Source: Agrococcus baldri
Lineage (GTDB): Bacteria > Actinomycetota > Actinomycetes > Actinomycetales > Microbacteriaceae
Assembly: GCA_007988785.1 (NCBI GenBank)
Contig: BJUU01000004.1
Location: 169,516-233,515 of the forward strand
Length of the DNA stretch: 64,000 bases
Direction of reading: 5' to 3'
Made by a program: the position numbers and the translations under genes
Notes under the pieces: model-generated
What the model saw: only the letters and a program-made list of their open reading frames with translations
Told to the model about the DNA's origin: nothing
Databases searched by the model: none
Shown here: piece by piece, positions 1 through 7,817 of the stretch
Layout of the letters: each line of letters opens with the position of its first letter
Numbering within the stretch: the stretch's first letter is position 1

Positions 1-1020
1 TTCGCGGTCGTCGACGATCGAGATCTCGGAGTCGTCGAACCAGTGCTCGACCGCGGGGCTGCGGGTGGTCACCACGGGCGTGCCGCTGGCGAGGATCTCG
101 AACACACGCCTGGCGAGCATCGTCGGGCTGTCGACGACCGAGTTGACGTTGAGCATCACCTTGTAGTCGCGGTAGGCGCTCAGCATGCGGTCGTAGTCGA
201 GCGAGCCGCGCACGAACGGCTCGAGCGCCTCCGGGAACCGGTACTTGGGGTCGTTCTCGAAGCGGGAGTAGATGTCGAAGCCGATCGGGCGGCGCTCGGC
301 GACGTCGGCGGCGGCGCCCAGCAGCAGATCCATCTGCGCCTGCCGCTCGGGGAACTTGTGCGACCAGTAGCTGCCGCCGAAGGCGATGTCCTTGCCCTGA
401 TGCAGCCCCTTCTGCCGCATCGGGTGGTGCAGCGCGGGCTGGGCAGCGAATCCGAGCACGTCGACGCGATCGTGGCCGAGCGCCTCGCGGTAGCGGTCGA
501 TGAGGTTGGCGTCGGTGGTGAAGACGTGGTCGAAGAGCTTGGCCGTGGCGAGGAAGTCGTCGAAGTGCGGCGGATCCTCCTTGTTCCAGAAGACCGTCGG
601 GATGCCGCGCTCGCGGCAGTGCGCCACGAGCGCTCGCAGCGACTCGTGCGGCGCCTTGGGGCCGCTGAGCAGGAACTTCCAGGAGCCGCGCGAACCCGAC
701 CACGCCGACTCGACGAACAGCAGGTCGATGGGCGCCTGCTCGAGCTGCTCACCCCACTCCTTCAGCTTCAGCTCGACGACCTCGAACTCATAGCCCCAGG
801 CGCTGGCCGAGAAGGTGTCCATGATCGTGCCCACGCGCAGCCCGGGCCGGCGCGGCTCGCGATCGGCGACCGGCCACACGGGCATCAGCTCGCCGGACTT
901 CCGCGGTGCCGCAGCATTGCGCTCGGTCATCCTGCGACGCAGCTGCCAGTCCATGACCTGCCGCATGCCGCCCTTGCGCAGGTGCCACAGGCCGGTGCGG
1001 AGGTTCTGAAGAGGCTTCAC
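1..1020 (-). CDS. CgeB-like family 1 glycosyltransferase, 3' end outside window
   Basis: The minus-strand frame is open from a GTG at 1020 to the window edge (340 residues, no stop). The N-terminal half resembles the CgeB/DUF3880 type of cytosolic glycosyltransferase. The part near the edge has the usual donor-binding region of GT-B enzymes (FEILASGTPVVTTRSPAVEH, about residues 306-325). It should transfer a sugar from a nucleotide sugar during surface polysaccharide or glycolipid synthesis; the acceptor cannot be inferred. The start lies 4 nt after the stop of the phosphatase gene upstream, so the two are probably one transcript. No membrane segment is apparent. The family call rests on remembered patterns; the lost C-terminus prevents a check of full length. 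Confidence 0.75.
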   Translation of the reverse strand, partial: MKPLQNLRTGLWHLRKGGMRQVMDWQLRRRMTERNAAAPRKSGELMPVWPVADREPRRPGLRVGTIMDTFSASAWGYEFEVVELKLKEWGEQLEQAPIDLLFVESAWSGSRGSWKFLLSGPKAPHESLRALVAHCRERGIPTVFWNKEDPPHFDDFLATAKLFDHVFTTDANLIDRYREALGHDRVDVLGFAAQPALHHPMRQKGLHQGKDIAFGGSYWSHKFPERQAQMDLLLGAAADVAERRPIGFDIYSRFENDPKYRFPEALEPFVRGSLDYDRMLSAYRDYKVMLNVNSVVDSPTMLARRVFEILASGTPVVTTRSPAVEHWFDDSEISIVDDRE

Positions 1021-1024
1021 GTCT

Positions 1025-1675
1025 CTATTGTGTCGCGAGCGCGGCGAGCGCAGCCGCAAGCCGGTCGACGTGCTCGGCCAGCGCATCCGCCGACCGCCGG
1101 TAGGCGGCGTGCGACCTGCCGTAGGGGTCGTCGATGTCGATGTGCTTCGTCGCGGCGAGCGGCAACAGCCCGCGCGCAGCGGCAGCTGCCGTGACGACGC
1201 GCCGCAGGAAGGCGGCGACGCCGTCGTCGCCGAGCGGCTCGACGCCGCGCGGGGCGTCGTCGGCAGCCAACATCTCGACCACTCGGGTGAGCTCGATGAG
1301 CGTGAATGTGCGGTGATTCGCACGCGGCACGGCGCGCACGGCGGCGCTGCGGTGCTCGTGCGCGAGGGCGATGACGAGGTCGGATGCCTCGATCTGGGCG
1401 GCCGTGAGGGCGCGAGCACGGTGGGCGGTCGCGTCGTCGATGCCCAGCCGCACGGCCTCGGCGGCGGCCCGCGGCTCCATCGTGTCGCCGTCGAGCGCCA
1501 TCGTGCCGGCGCTCGCGACCTGGACCGTCGTCGCGTCGGCGCCGGGGATCGCGAGCGGCAGCCGCACGCGCAGCAGCTGCTCGACCTGCGGCGAGCGGCA
1601 GATGTTGCCGGTGCAGACCGCGAGGATGCGGAAGACGCTCCCCTGCTCGTGGGGCGACTCGGCGTGCCGCGGCAT
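1025..1675 (-). CDS. Low molecular weight protein tyrosine phosphatase
   Basis: A 216-residue protein. The phosphate-binding loop CTGNICRS (about residues 21-28) matches the CX5R(S/T) signature, with the nucleophilic Cys and the Arg present. The C-terminal DDPYG stretch supplies the general-acid Asp-Pro. Such enzymes dephosphorylate tyrosines on capsule or exopolysaccharide kinases (Wzb/Ptp type), which fits the glycosyltransferase 4 nt downstream. The protein is longer than the usual 150-170 residues. A TAGGTT box at 1682-1687 (complement) lies 6 nt before the ATG, so the mRNA is probably leaderless. A diverged paralogue without the Cys is encoded at 5398-5961. Confidence 0.9.
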   Translation of the reverse strand: MPRHAESPHEQGSVFRILAVCTGNICRSPQVEQLLRVRLPLAIPGADATTVQVASAGTMALDGDTMEPRAAAEAVRLGIDDATAHRARALTAAQIEASDLVIALAHEHRSAAVRAVPRANHRTFTLIELTRVVEMLAADDAPRGVEPLGDDGVAAFLRRVVTAAAAARGLLPLAATKHIDIDDPYGRSHAAYRRSADALAEHVDRLAAALAALATQ

Positions 1676-1745
1676 GGCTCGAACCTAGCGCGGGCCATGC
1701 CGAACCGCTGGGCGTGGCACAGGAACTCTCGGGAGAATGGTTGCC

Positions 1746-2303
1746 ATGACGACCGCCGAGCACGCCGTGCAGCCCGCGCAGCAGCGCGGCGCTGCCGTGA
1801 GCGCGCACGCGACGCGCGTCGTCTCCCTGCCCCGGACATCCGCACCGCTGCGTCGCCTCGGAGCGATCGGGCTGCTGCTCGCGATTCCCGTCGTGGCGAT
1901 CATGACGCTGTGGCCGACGCACTTCCTGCTGCGCATCAAGCCGCGGGTGGTGCAGGGCATCGAGTGGTTCCACACGCGCGAGATGTTCGAGTGGCTCTAC
2001 TGGACGCGGCTCGAGGTGCTCGCGAACGTGGCGATGTTCGTGCCGCTCGCCCTGCTGCTCGTCTTCGTGCTGGGCGCCAGGCGCTGGTGGGTGGTGCTCG
2101 GGCTGTGCCTCGCGATGACCGTCGGCATCGAGCTGACGCAGTACTTCATGCCGGGGCGGGTGGCATCGCTCAAGGACATCGCGGCCAATGGCATGGGCGC
2201 CGTGATCGGCGTGCTGCTCGCGGTGGCGGTGGAAGCGATCGTGCGTCGGGTGCGTCGGGGCTCGTTCGAGAGACGCCGGGCGGCGCACGGTATCGCGCGC
2301 TGA
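1746..2303 (+). CDS. VanZ-family membrane protein
   Basis: 185 residues if started at the ATG at 1746, which has GGGAG about 10 nt upstream; an ATG at 1737 sits too close to that site. After a hydrophilic N-terminus there are four hydrophobic segments, starting near AIGLLLAIPVVAIMTLWP. The conserved VanZ pattern is visible: a segment containing LANVAMFVPLALLL, then ELTQYFMPGRVASLKDIAAN before the last membrane helix. VanZ proteins are small membrane proteins, some linked to teicoplanin resistance, and most without a known role. It stands alone between divergent ptp and an asparagine-synthase-like gene. Confidence 0.85.
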   Translation: MTTAEHAVQPAQQRGAAVSAHATRVVSLPRTSAPLRRLGAIGLLLAIPVVAIMTLWPTHFLLRIKPRVVQGIEWFHTREMFEWLYWTRLEVLANVAMFVPLALLLVFVLGARRWWVVLGLCLAMTVGIELTQYFMPGRVASLKDIAANGMGAVIGVLLAVAVEAIVRRVRRGSFERRRAAHGIAR

Positions 2304-2391
2304 GCCCGCGATACCCTGCCGGTGACAGGCGATTGCGCGCGGCAATCGACCGCGACCCGCCTCGTTGCGAGCCAGAATGTGGGAGCCAGAC

Positions 2392-3930
2392 ATGCTTGAC
2401 GCCTTGCTCGGCAACCGCGACGAGCGCCGGCGGCGGCAGGCGGTCGACGCCTTCACCAAGCGCGAGCAGCAGCTGCGGCCCGGCTACAAGGTGTGGGGCT
2501 ACAAGAACACCTTCGCCAAGGGCTTCGTCGTCACCGACGGGCCGACGCCCTACTCGCCGCGCGAGAGCTGGGAGCACTTGACCGTCGGCCGCTGGCACGT
2601 GCGGCTCGACCCCGTGCTCGAGCGACAGCGCGCCGCCTCGGACGCCATCGAGGTGCTCGTGCTGGGGCAGGCCTTCGACGACGCGGGGCTCAAGAAGCGC
2701 TCGGGCCTCGCCGAGCGCATCCTGCGCGCGGCCACCGCGCACGCGAGCGTGGATGCGCAGACGGATGCGCTCGACGAGGCGATCACGTGGGTCTCGGGCC
2801 GCTACGTGGTGCTCGTGGCGCGGCGTGACCGGCTCGACGTCTACGGCGACCCGCTCGCGACCCGCTCGGTGTACTGCCACCAGGGAGCCGACGGGGTGGC
2901 GCTCGCCTCTCACTCCGCGATCCTCTCGGAGCTCGCCGGCGGCCTCGCGAGCACCCGCATGCGCTGGATCACCGCGCACCCCGACTACAAGGACCCAGCC
3001 GGTCGCTGGCTGCCGGGCCTCATTACGCCGCACGACGGGGTCGGCCAGGTCTACGCCAACGCCCGCCTCACCATCCAGGGCAACGACGTGACGCACGAGC
3101 GATTCTTCCCCCGGGCGGATCGCGTCGAGGCGACGCCGCTCGACGCCGCGATCGCCTTCCGTGACGAGCTGCGCCAGCAGGTGCGCAACTGGGTCTCGAT
3201 CGCGCCCGTCACGGTGCTGGCGCTCACCGCCGGCCGTGACTCGAAGGCCATCCTGCAGGCGGGGCTGGTCGACCTGCAGCGCGCCGATGCGCTGGCGATG
3301 ACCTACCACGCGTTCCGCGGCACCGGTAAGAGCACCACCATGGACATGATGGGTGCCAGCCGGCTCGCGGCTGCCTCTGGCCTGCACCACATCCCCATCG
3401 ACATCCCGCCGCTGGCGGAGAAGTCGCAGTTCGCGGGCCTCTACCGGGCGACCTTCCCCACCTGGAGCCGCTACGCGAACCTCGCGAACGCGCTCTACCT
3501 GGGCTCGCCCGCCAAGGCCGCGACGATCTTCGGCGTCGGCGGTGCCATCATCACCGGCATGTACCGCAACACCGACGACCGCGACCTGCGGCCCGAGCTG
3601 CTGGCGAGCAAGTTCACGTACTCGCGGTTCCGCCACGACCCGGAGCTGCATCAGGAGCTCGCGCGATGGATGGCGTTCACCGACTTCTCCGTCGACTCGC
3701 TTCGCGGCTACGACTTCTACGACTTCTTCCACTGGGAGCACCGGATGTCGAAGTGGGCGGCGGCCGGCTACTCGGAGTACGACCTCGCGACCACGCCCGC
3801 ACCAGTGCTGTCGTCGCGGCGGCTGCTCGTGGCGGCGCTGTCGCTGCCGAAGGAGCAGCGCGTGGACGCGCTGGTCTACAAGTTCATCGCCGAGGGCGAG
3901 GCGGCGCTGATCGAGCCTGAGCCCGCCTGA
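2392..3930 (+). CDS. Asparagine-synthase-like ATP-pyrophosphatase family protein
   Basis: 512 residues from the ATG at 2392, preceded by GGGAG at suitable distance. The N-terminal half contains GDPLATRSVYCHQ, resembling the glutaminase-like domain of asparagine synthetases but without the N-terminal catalytic Cys. The second half begins with VTVLALTAGRDSKAIL, a PP-loop-like motif (normally SGGxDS; here TAGRDS). The architecture suggests AMP-activation of an acid and an amide-type ligation or related chemistry on a surface glycan or small molecule. The lack of Cys2 means glutamine would not be the direct nitrogen donor. Substrate unknown. It lies 88 nt after the VanZ gene and may be co-transcribed. 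Confidence 0.6.
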   Translation: MLDALLGNRDERRRRQAVDAFTKREQQLRPGYKVWGYKNTFAKGFVVTDGPTPYSPRESWEHLTVGRWHVRLDPVLERQRAASDAIEVLVLGQAFDDAGLKKRSGLAERILRAATAHASVDAQTDALDEAITWVSGRYVVLVARRDRLDVYGDPLATRSVYCHQGADGVALASHSAILSELAGGLASTRMRWITAHPDYKDPAGRWLPGLITPHDGVGQVYANARLTIQGNDVTHERFFPRADRVEATPLDAAIAFRDELRQQVRNWVSIAPVTVLALTAGRDSKAILQAGLVDLQRADALAMTYHAFRGTGKSTTMDMMGASRLAAASGLHHIPIDIPPLAEKSQFAGLYRATFPTWSRYANLANALYLGSPAKAATIFGVGGAIITGMYRNTDDRDLRPELLASKFTYSRFRHDPELHQELARWMAFTDFSVDSLRGYDFYDFFHWEHRMSKWAAAGYSEYDLATTPAPVLSSRRLLVAALSLPKEQRVDALVYKFIAEGEAALIEPEPA

Positions 3931-3933
3931 CGC

Positions 3934-4281
3934 CTACCGCACGTCGTCATCGAGCCGCCCGAGAAGGTCGACCGCGGCGCGCGCGTACTCGCTGATCCAG
4001 CGGTCGTGAATGCGCTTGATCGGCAGCGGCGCGAGCGACAGGTGCCGCTCGCGGCCGACCCGGCGACCCGTGACGAGCTCGGCCGCCTCGAGCACCCTCA
4101 GATGCTGCAGCACCGTCGTGCGATCGAGCTCTGGCAGCACTGCGCAGAGCGAGCCGGTGGTGTGCGGGGCAAGCTTGAGCGCGTCGAGCATGCGGCGACG
4201 CACGGGAGAGGCGAGCGCCTTGAAGACGCGGTCGTCGTCGCCCTCGATCGCCGACACGCCCTTGCTCCCGTCTGCGCTCAT
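3934..4281 (-). CDS. ArsR-family transcriptional repressor
   Basis: 115 residues forming a winged helix-turn-helix. FKALASPVRRRMLDAL is the first helices of the ArsR fold, and DRTTVLQHLRVLEAAELV is the recognition helix region. No metal-binding CxC motif is present, as in the ArsR subgroup paired with SRPBCC/AHSA1 genes. Its ATG is the outer end of the palindrome at 4279-4300, and the partner gene starts at the other end, so it very probably represses both genes from that one site. The mRNA is likely leaderless. Confidence 0.9.
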   Translation of the reverse strand: MSADGSKGVSAIEGDDDRVFKALASPVRRRMLDALKLAPHTTGSLCAVLPELDRTTVLQHLRVLEAAELVTGRRVGRERHLSLAPLPIKRIHDRWISEYARAAVDLLGRLDDDVR

Positions 4282-4300
4282 GTTGTAAAAATACAACATG
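4279..4300. promoter_or_regulatory. Perfect palindrome forming a shared operator and twin leaderless promoters
   Basis: CATGTTGTA, AAAA, TACAACATG: two perfect 9-bp arms around 4 bp. The ATGs of the divergent ArsR and AHSA1 genes are the outer ends of the two arms, leaving 16 bp between the genes. The AT-rich centre supplies a -10-like element 6-7 nt before each ATG, so one repressor dimer bound here would cover both promoters. That the regulator binds here is inference. Confidence 0.75.
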
Positions 4301-4774
4301 CCTGAATCCACGAAGCTCGACACGCTCTCCTTCACCGTCTCCGGCCGCATCAGCCGGCCCTGCGCCGAGGTGTACGAGGCAGTCGCCGACCCCGAGCAGC
4401 TCTCCCGGTACTTCACCACCGGCGGCGCGCGCGGCCGCCTCGAACCGGGTGCCGACGTCAGCTGGGACTTCGCCGACTTCCCCGGCCGCTTCCCCGTCAC
4501 CGTCGTCGAAGCCGAGGTGCCGCGCCGCATCGTCATCGAGTGGGAGGGCGAGGAGTCGGCCGGCACCAGCGGCATGACGCGCACGGCCTTCGAGTTCGAG
4601 CCGATCGACGACGACACCCGCACGCTCGTGACCATCACCGAGGCCGCCTGGCTGCCCACCGCCGCCGGTGCCAAGAGCGCCTTCGGCAACGCCGAGGGCT
4701 GGACGGGCATGCTCGCCGCCATGAAGGCCTGGGTCGAGCACGGCATCAACCTGCGCGAGGGGTTCTACAAGTAG
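4298..4774 (+). CDS. SRPBCC / AHSA1-domain protein
   Basis: 158 residues with the Activator of Hsp90 ATPase homologue 1-like pattern: an N-terminal strand (FTVSGRISRPCAEVYEAVAD), the PEQLSRYFTTG segment, the PRRIVIEWEGE strand and a C-terminal helix (GWTGMLAAMKAWVEHGINLR). These helix-grip proteins bind hydrophobic ligands in a central cavity; members next to ArsR regulators are of unknown ligand. Its start codon is part of the shared palindrome with the divergent ArsR gene, so expression should follow that repressor. Confidence 0.9.
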   Translation: MPESTKLDTLSFTVSGRISRPCAEVYEAVADPEQLSRYFTTGGARGRLEPGADVSWDFADFPGRFPVTVVEAEVPRRIVIEWEGEESAGTSGMTRTAFEFEPIDDDTRTLVTITEAAWLPTAAGAKSAFGNAEGWTGMLAAMKAWVEHGINLREGFYK

Positions 4775-4797
4775 GGGCGAGGGTGCATGCTGGCGGC

Positions 4798-5391
4798 ATG
4801 GCTGACACCTACCACCACGAGCCCCCGTACACGATCGGCGTGATCTGCGGCAGCATCGCAGCCTCGTCGATCAACCGACGCCTCGCCAAGGCCCTCATCG
4901 CGCTCGCTCCCGAAGCGCTCGAGTGCCGGTTCATCGAGATCGACAAGCTCGACCTCTACGACCGCGACCGTGACGATGCCTATCCGCCTGAGGCGGTGGC
5001 GCTCAAGGAGGCCATCGTCGGCTCCGACGGCATCCTCATCGTCACCCCCGAGTACAACCGCTCGATCCCCGGCGCGCTCAAGAACGCCGTCGACTGGGCC
5101 TCCCGCCCGTACGGCCAGAACGCCCTCAGCCGCAAGCCGGTCGGCATCATCGGCGCCTCGCCCGGCGGCATCGGCACCGCCGTCGGCCAGCAGCACCTGA
5201 AGACGATCCTCTCCTTCTGCAACGCCCCGATGATGAACGAGATCGAGGCCTACATCACCTTCAAGGACGAGGAGTTCGCCGAGGACGACACCGTCACCAA
5301 CGCGTCGACCCGAGACTTCCTGCAGACCTTCATGGAGACCTACGACGACTTCGTGCGACGCGTGCTGACCGTCATCCCGCAGCAGCGCTGA
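4798..5391 (+). CDS. NADPH-dependent FMN reductase family protein
   Basis: 197 residues. The flavodoxin-like FMN phosphate-binding loop is GSIAASSINRRLAKAL near the N-terminus. TPEYNRSIPGALKNAVDWAS (about residues 81-100) is the diagnostic second motif, followed by GIIGASPGGIGTAVGQQHLK. Such enzymes (azoreductase or chromate/quinone reductase type) pass electrons from NAD(P)H through FMN to quinones or xenobiotics in the cytosol. The gene starts 23 nt after the AHSA1 gene and may share its transcript, though a CATGCT box 6 nt before the ATG could also start a leaderless mRNA. Confidence 0.88.
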   Translation: MADTYHHEPPYTIGVICGSIAASSINRRLAKALIALAPEALECRFIEIDKLDLYDRDRDDAYPPEAVALKEAIVGSDGILIVTPEYNRSIPGALKNAVDWASRPYGQNALSRKPVGIIGASPGGIGTAVGQQHLKTILSFCNAPMMNEIEAYITFKDEEFAEDDTVTNASTRDFLQTFMETYDDFVRRVLTVIPQQR

Positions 5392-5397
5392 GCCGGC

Positions 5398-5961
5398 TCA
5401 GGACGACAGCGCGCGGCCGATCGCGAGCTCGCCGATCGCGCGCGCGAGGCGGCCGGCGTACTCCTCGACGTCGTCGGCGCGCCGCGGCGCGCGCACCCTC
5501 GCGGGCACGATCCCCCGCACCGCGCATGCCACGGCGATCACGCTGCGCGAGAACGCCGGGAGCCCGCGCTCCAGGATCGACACCACCGCCCGCCCGTACG
5601 ACGAGTTCGCGACAGTCTCGAGGGTGAGGGTGAGTTCTTCGAGGGTGAAGACGCGGTGGCGCGCCAGCAGCGGCTGCGCGAGGCCGTGCAGATGCCGAGC
5701 GTCGAGGCCGACGACCAGCTCCGCAGCGCGGCACCGCGCCCGCTGCGCCTTGCGCGACGGCTCGAGCGAGATGTCGAGCTCGCGCACCACCACCGCTGCC
5801 GCGAACTCCGTGCTCCCCAGCACCGCCCCGAGCTCGTCGACCACGCGCTGCACGACCTGCCGCGAGCGCGCCGCATCGCCGTCGTAGACGGCGAGCACGC
5901 GCACGACGCGCTCGGCGTCGCGCGACCCCGGGGAGCGAGCGGAAAAATGCACGTACCCCAT
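5398..5961 (-). CDS. Low-MW-phosphatase-like protein without the catalytic cysteine
   Basis: 187 residues. It aligns by eye with the phosphatase at 1025-1675: VRVLAVYDGDAARSRQV parallels FRILAVCTGNICRSPQV, and HRVFTLEELTLTLETVA parallels HRTFTLIELTRVVEMLA. At the phosphate loop the Cys is replaced (YDGDAARS), while the Arg-Ser pair remains. The C-terminal Asp-Pro acid loop is also missing (RAPRRADDVEEYAGRL). It therefore cannot use the known mechanism and may bind phosphotyrosine or have another role. The start could be the GTG at 5952, which has a TACGAT box 7 nt before it. It ends 7 nt from the convergent FMN reductase stop. Confidence 0.65.
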   Translation of the reverse strand: MGYVHFSARSPGSRDAERVVRVLAVYDGDAARSRQVVQRVVDELGAVLGSTEFAAAVVVRELDISLEPSRKAQRARCRAAELVVGLDARHLHGLAQPLLARHRVFTLEELTLTLETVANSSYGRAVVSILERGLPAFSRSVIAVACAVRGIVPARVRAPRRADDVEEYAGRLARAIGELAIGRALSS

Positions 5962-5993
5962 CGTACGAAGCCGCGACCGCGCGGTTGACCGGA

Positions 5994-7274
5994 TCAGGTC
6001 AGGATCTGCTCAGGGCGCGGCGGCAGCAGCTGCTCGATGAGCGCCGCGGCCCGCTCCGCTCCCCCGAGCTCGTCGAACTCCGCGGCGATCTCCCGCGCCC
6101 GCTCGCGGAACATCGGCTCCCTCAGGACCCTGCGCACGGCGGCCCTGACCCGGATGGGTCGTGGTCGCCCCGTGCGCAGGTCCAGCCCCGCACCCGACCA
6201 CGCGACCCGTGCGGCGATCTCGGGCTTGTCGAGCGTGCCCCCGGCGACCACGAGCGGCACGCCCGCCGCCAGCATCTCCAGCACGCCACCCCATCCGCCG
6301 TTCGTCACCCCCGCCGCCGTGTGCGGCAGGACCGTCGAGAAGGGCACGAAGTCGACCAGCCGCGCGTTGGCGGGCACGTGCGCGTCGACCTCGACGCCTG
6401 CGGTGGTGCCGATCACCCGCACCGGGTCGTGCGCGAGGCCGAACAGGGTCGGCTCGAGCAGCTCTGCCGGGTCGGTGTCGAACAGGCCCTGCGTGACGAG
6501 CACGACAGGGCGCGGCTCGTCGGCGAGCGTCTCGGCCCACAGCGGCGGCGGGCCGAGCGGTGCGGCACGGGGCCGCAGCTGCCCGACGAACTCGACGTGC
6601 GCCGGCAGGTCGCTGCGGGGGAACTCGAGCAGCGGCGAGCCCGTCGCGATCACCAGCTGCGGCGAGTAGATCGCCTCGCGGAACGGCCGCCCCGCGGGCA
6701 GCTCGAGCTGCGCGCGCAGCGCCCGGTAGGCGCGCTCGGCCCGCTCGACCGCCGCCGGCGTGATCGCCCGCAGCAGCCGGTCGCGCAGCCTGCCGACCGC
6801 GCCCCTGCCCGGCTGCAGGCCCAGGCCGTGCGGCGGCAGGTCGCGGCTCGACATCGTCAGCGGCACGAGCGAGACCGTCGCCCAGGGCAGCGCGAGCAGC
6901 TCGGCGGCGAGCCCGGTGCCGATCGCCATCACATCGCCGACCACGGCGTCGAAGCCGCGCCGCGCGTGCGCCGCGACGATGTCGTCGACCTGCCCGCGCG
7001 CGCTCGCGAGGAAGAGCTCGTGCAGCGGCGTGTGGGCGCCGCGGGCTCCGGGCTCGCCGGCGTGCGGCAGCGAGGCGGCCACCTCGTGCTCCTCGATGTC
7101 CTGCGAGTCGCGCCAGAGCACCACCTCGCACCCGAGCTCGTCGAACGCATCCGCGTACTTCGCACCCGTGTAGGCGGTGACGTAGTGGTTGCGCTCCAGG
7201 AGCGCGGCGGCGACCGCCGTCATCGGCCGAGCGTGTCCCGCGAACGGCAGAGCGGTCACGAGCAGGTGTGCCAC
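5994..7274 (-). CDS. UGT/MGT-type family 1 glycosyltransferase
   Basis: 426 residues in the GT-B fold of the macrolide/UDP-glycosyltransferase type. The N-terminal domain begins AHLLVTALPFAGHARPM, which carries the conserved GH of the acceptor domain. The C-terminal donor-binding region reads GVTNGGWGGVLEMLAAGVPL, with the usual His of the HxGxG motif replaced by Asn. It likely glycosylates a small hydrophobic acceptor in the cytosol; acceptor unknown. The GTG at 7274 is chosen because a TAGCGT box (7281-7286, complement) lies 6 nt upstream; a GTG at 7280 would overlap that box. Confidence 0.8.
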   Translation of the reverse strand: MAHLLVTALPFAGHARPMTAVAAALLERNHYVTAYTGAKYADAFDELGCEVVLWRDSQDIEEHEVAASLPHAGEPGARGAHTPLHELFLASARGQVDDIVAAHARRGFDAVVGDVMAIGTGLAAELLALPWATVSLVPLTMSSRDLPPHGLGLQPGRGAVGRLRDRLLRAITPAAVERAERAYRALRAQLELPAGRPFREAIYSPQLVIATGSPLLEFPRSDLPAHVEFVGQLRPRAAPLGPPPLWAETLADEPRPVVLVTQGLFDTDPAELLEPTLFGLAHDPVRVIGTTAGVEVDAHVPANARLVDFVPFSTVLPHTAAGVTNGGWGGVLEMLAAGVPLVVAGGTLDKPEIAARVAWSGAGLDLRTGRPRPIRVRAAVRRVLREPMFRERAREIAAEFDELGGAERAAALIEQLLPPRPEQILT

Positions 7275-7304
7275 GGCCACACGCTAGACCCGCGCGGTCG
7301 AACC

Positions 7305-7334
7305 TTGAGAGGAATTGTGGAACACTGTTATGGT
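7305..7334 (+). promoter_or_regulatory. Sigma-70-like promoter, leaderless
   Basis: TTGAGA at 7305-7310 and TATGGT at 7329-7334 are 18 bp apart. The GTG start of the next gene is 6 nt after the -10 box, so transcription should begin at or very near the start codon. Confidence 0.55.
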
Positions 7335-7340
7335 TCTTGA

Positions 7341-7793
7341 GTGTCTCGAGCCCTGCAGCTCGCGCTCGGCATCGTCGCCGTGGTGATCGGCGTCGGGCTC
7401 GGCGCGGTCATCGCCATCATCTGGCGACCCTGCGCGAGCGCGCAGATGCCGCTCGACCCGCTCACCGCCCCCGCCTGCGCCGACATCGCCAGCGGCCCCA
7501 ACACCGCCTGGGTGGGGCTGCTGCTGTGGCCGGTGGCGCTCGCCGTCGCCGGCATCGCCGTGGTGCGCACCATCTCGCGCGGCTGGGGCGTCACCTCGTG
7601 GGCGATCGTGATCGTGCTGGGCCTCGTGACCGTGCTGGCCAACCCGCTGCCGGAGTACTGGCTGCTCAACCTGAACGCGCAGTCGTGGGACGAGCCGCCC
7701 TTCACCGGCGCGCTCACCGCCCTCACCCTCGTGCTCGCAGGCTTCGTGCTCATTGCCACCCGCGAGCAGCGGGTGCGCTCTCCCCTCACCTGA
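7341..7793 (+). CDS. Small membrane protein of unknown function
   Basis: 150 residues with four predicted membrane helices: LALGIVAVVIGVGLGAVIAI, a helix around WVGLLLWPVALAVAGIAVV, SWAIVIVLGLVTVLANPL, and GALTALTLVLAGFVLIA at the C-terminus. A loop between the first and second helix holds two cysteines (PCAS and PACAD) that could form an extracytoplasmic disulfide. I do not recognise a family. The start is a GTG directly downstream of the promoter at 7305-7334. Confidence 0.7.
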   Translation: MSRALQLALGIVAVVIGVGLGAVIAIIWRPCASAQMPLDPLTAPACADIASGPNTAWVGLLLWPVALAVAGIAVVRTISRGWGVTSWAIVIVLGLVTVLANPLPEYWLLNLNAQSWDEPPFTGALTALTLVLAGFVLIATREQRVRSPLT

Positions 7794-7817
7794 GCGCTCG
7801 CCTGGCAGAGTGGCGGC

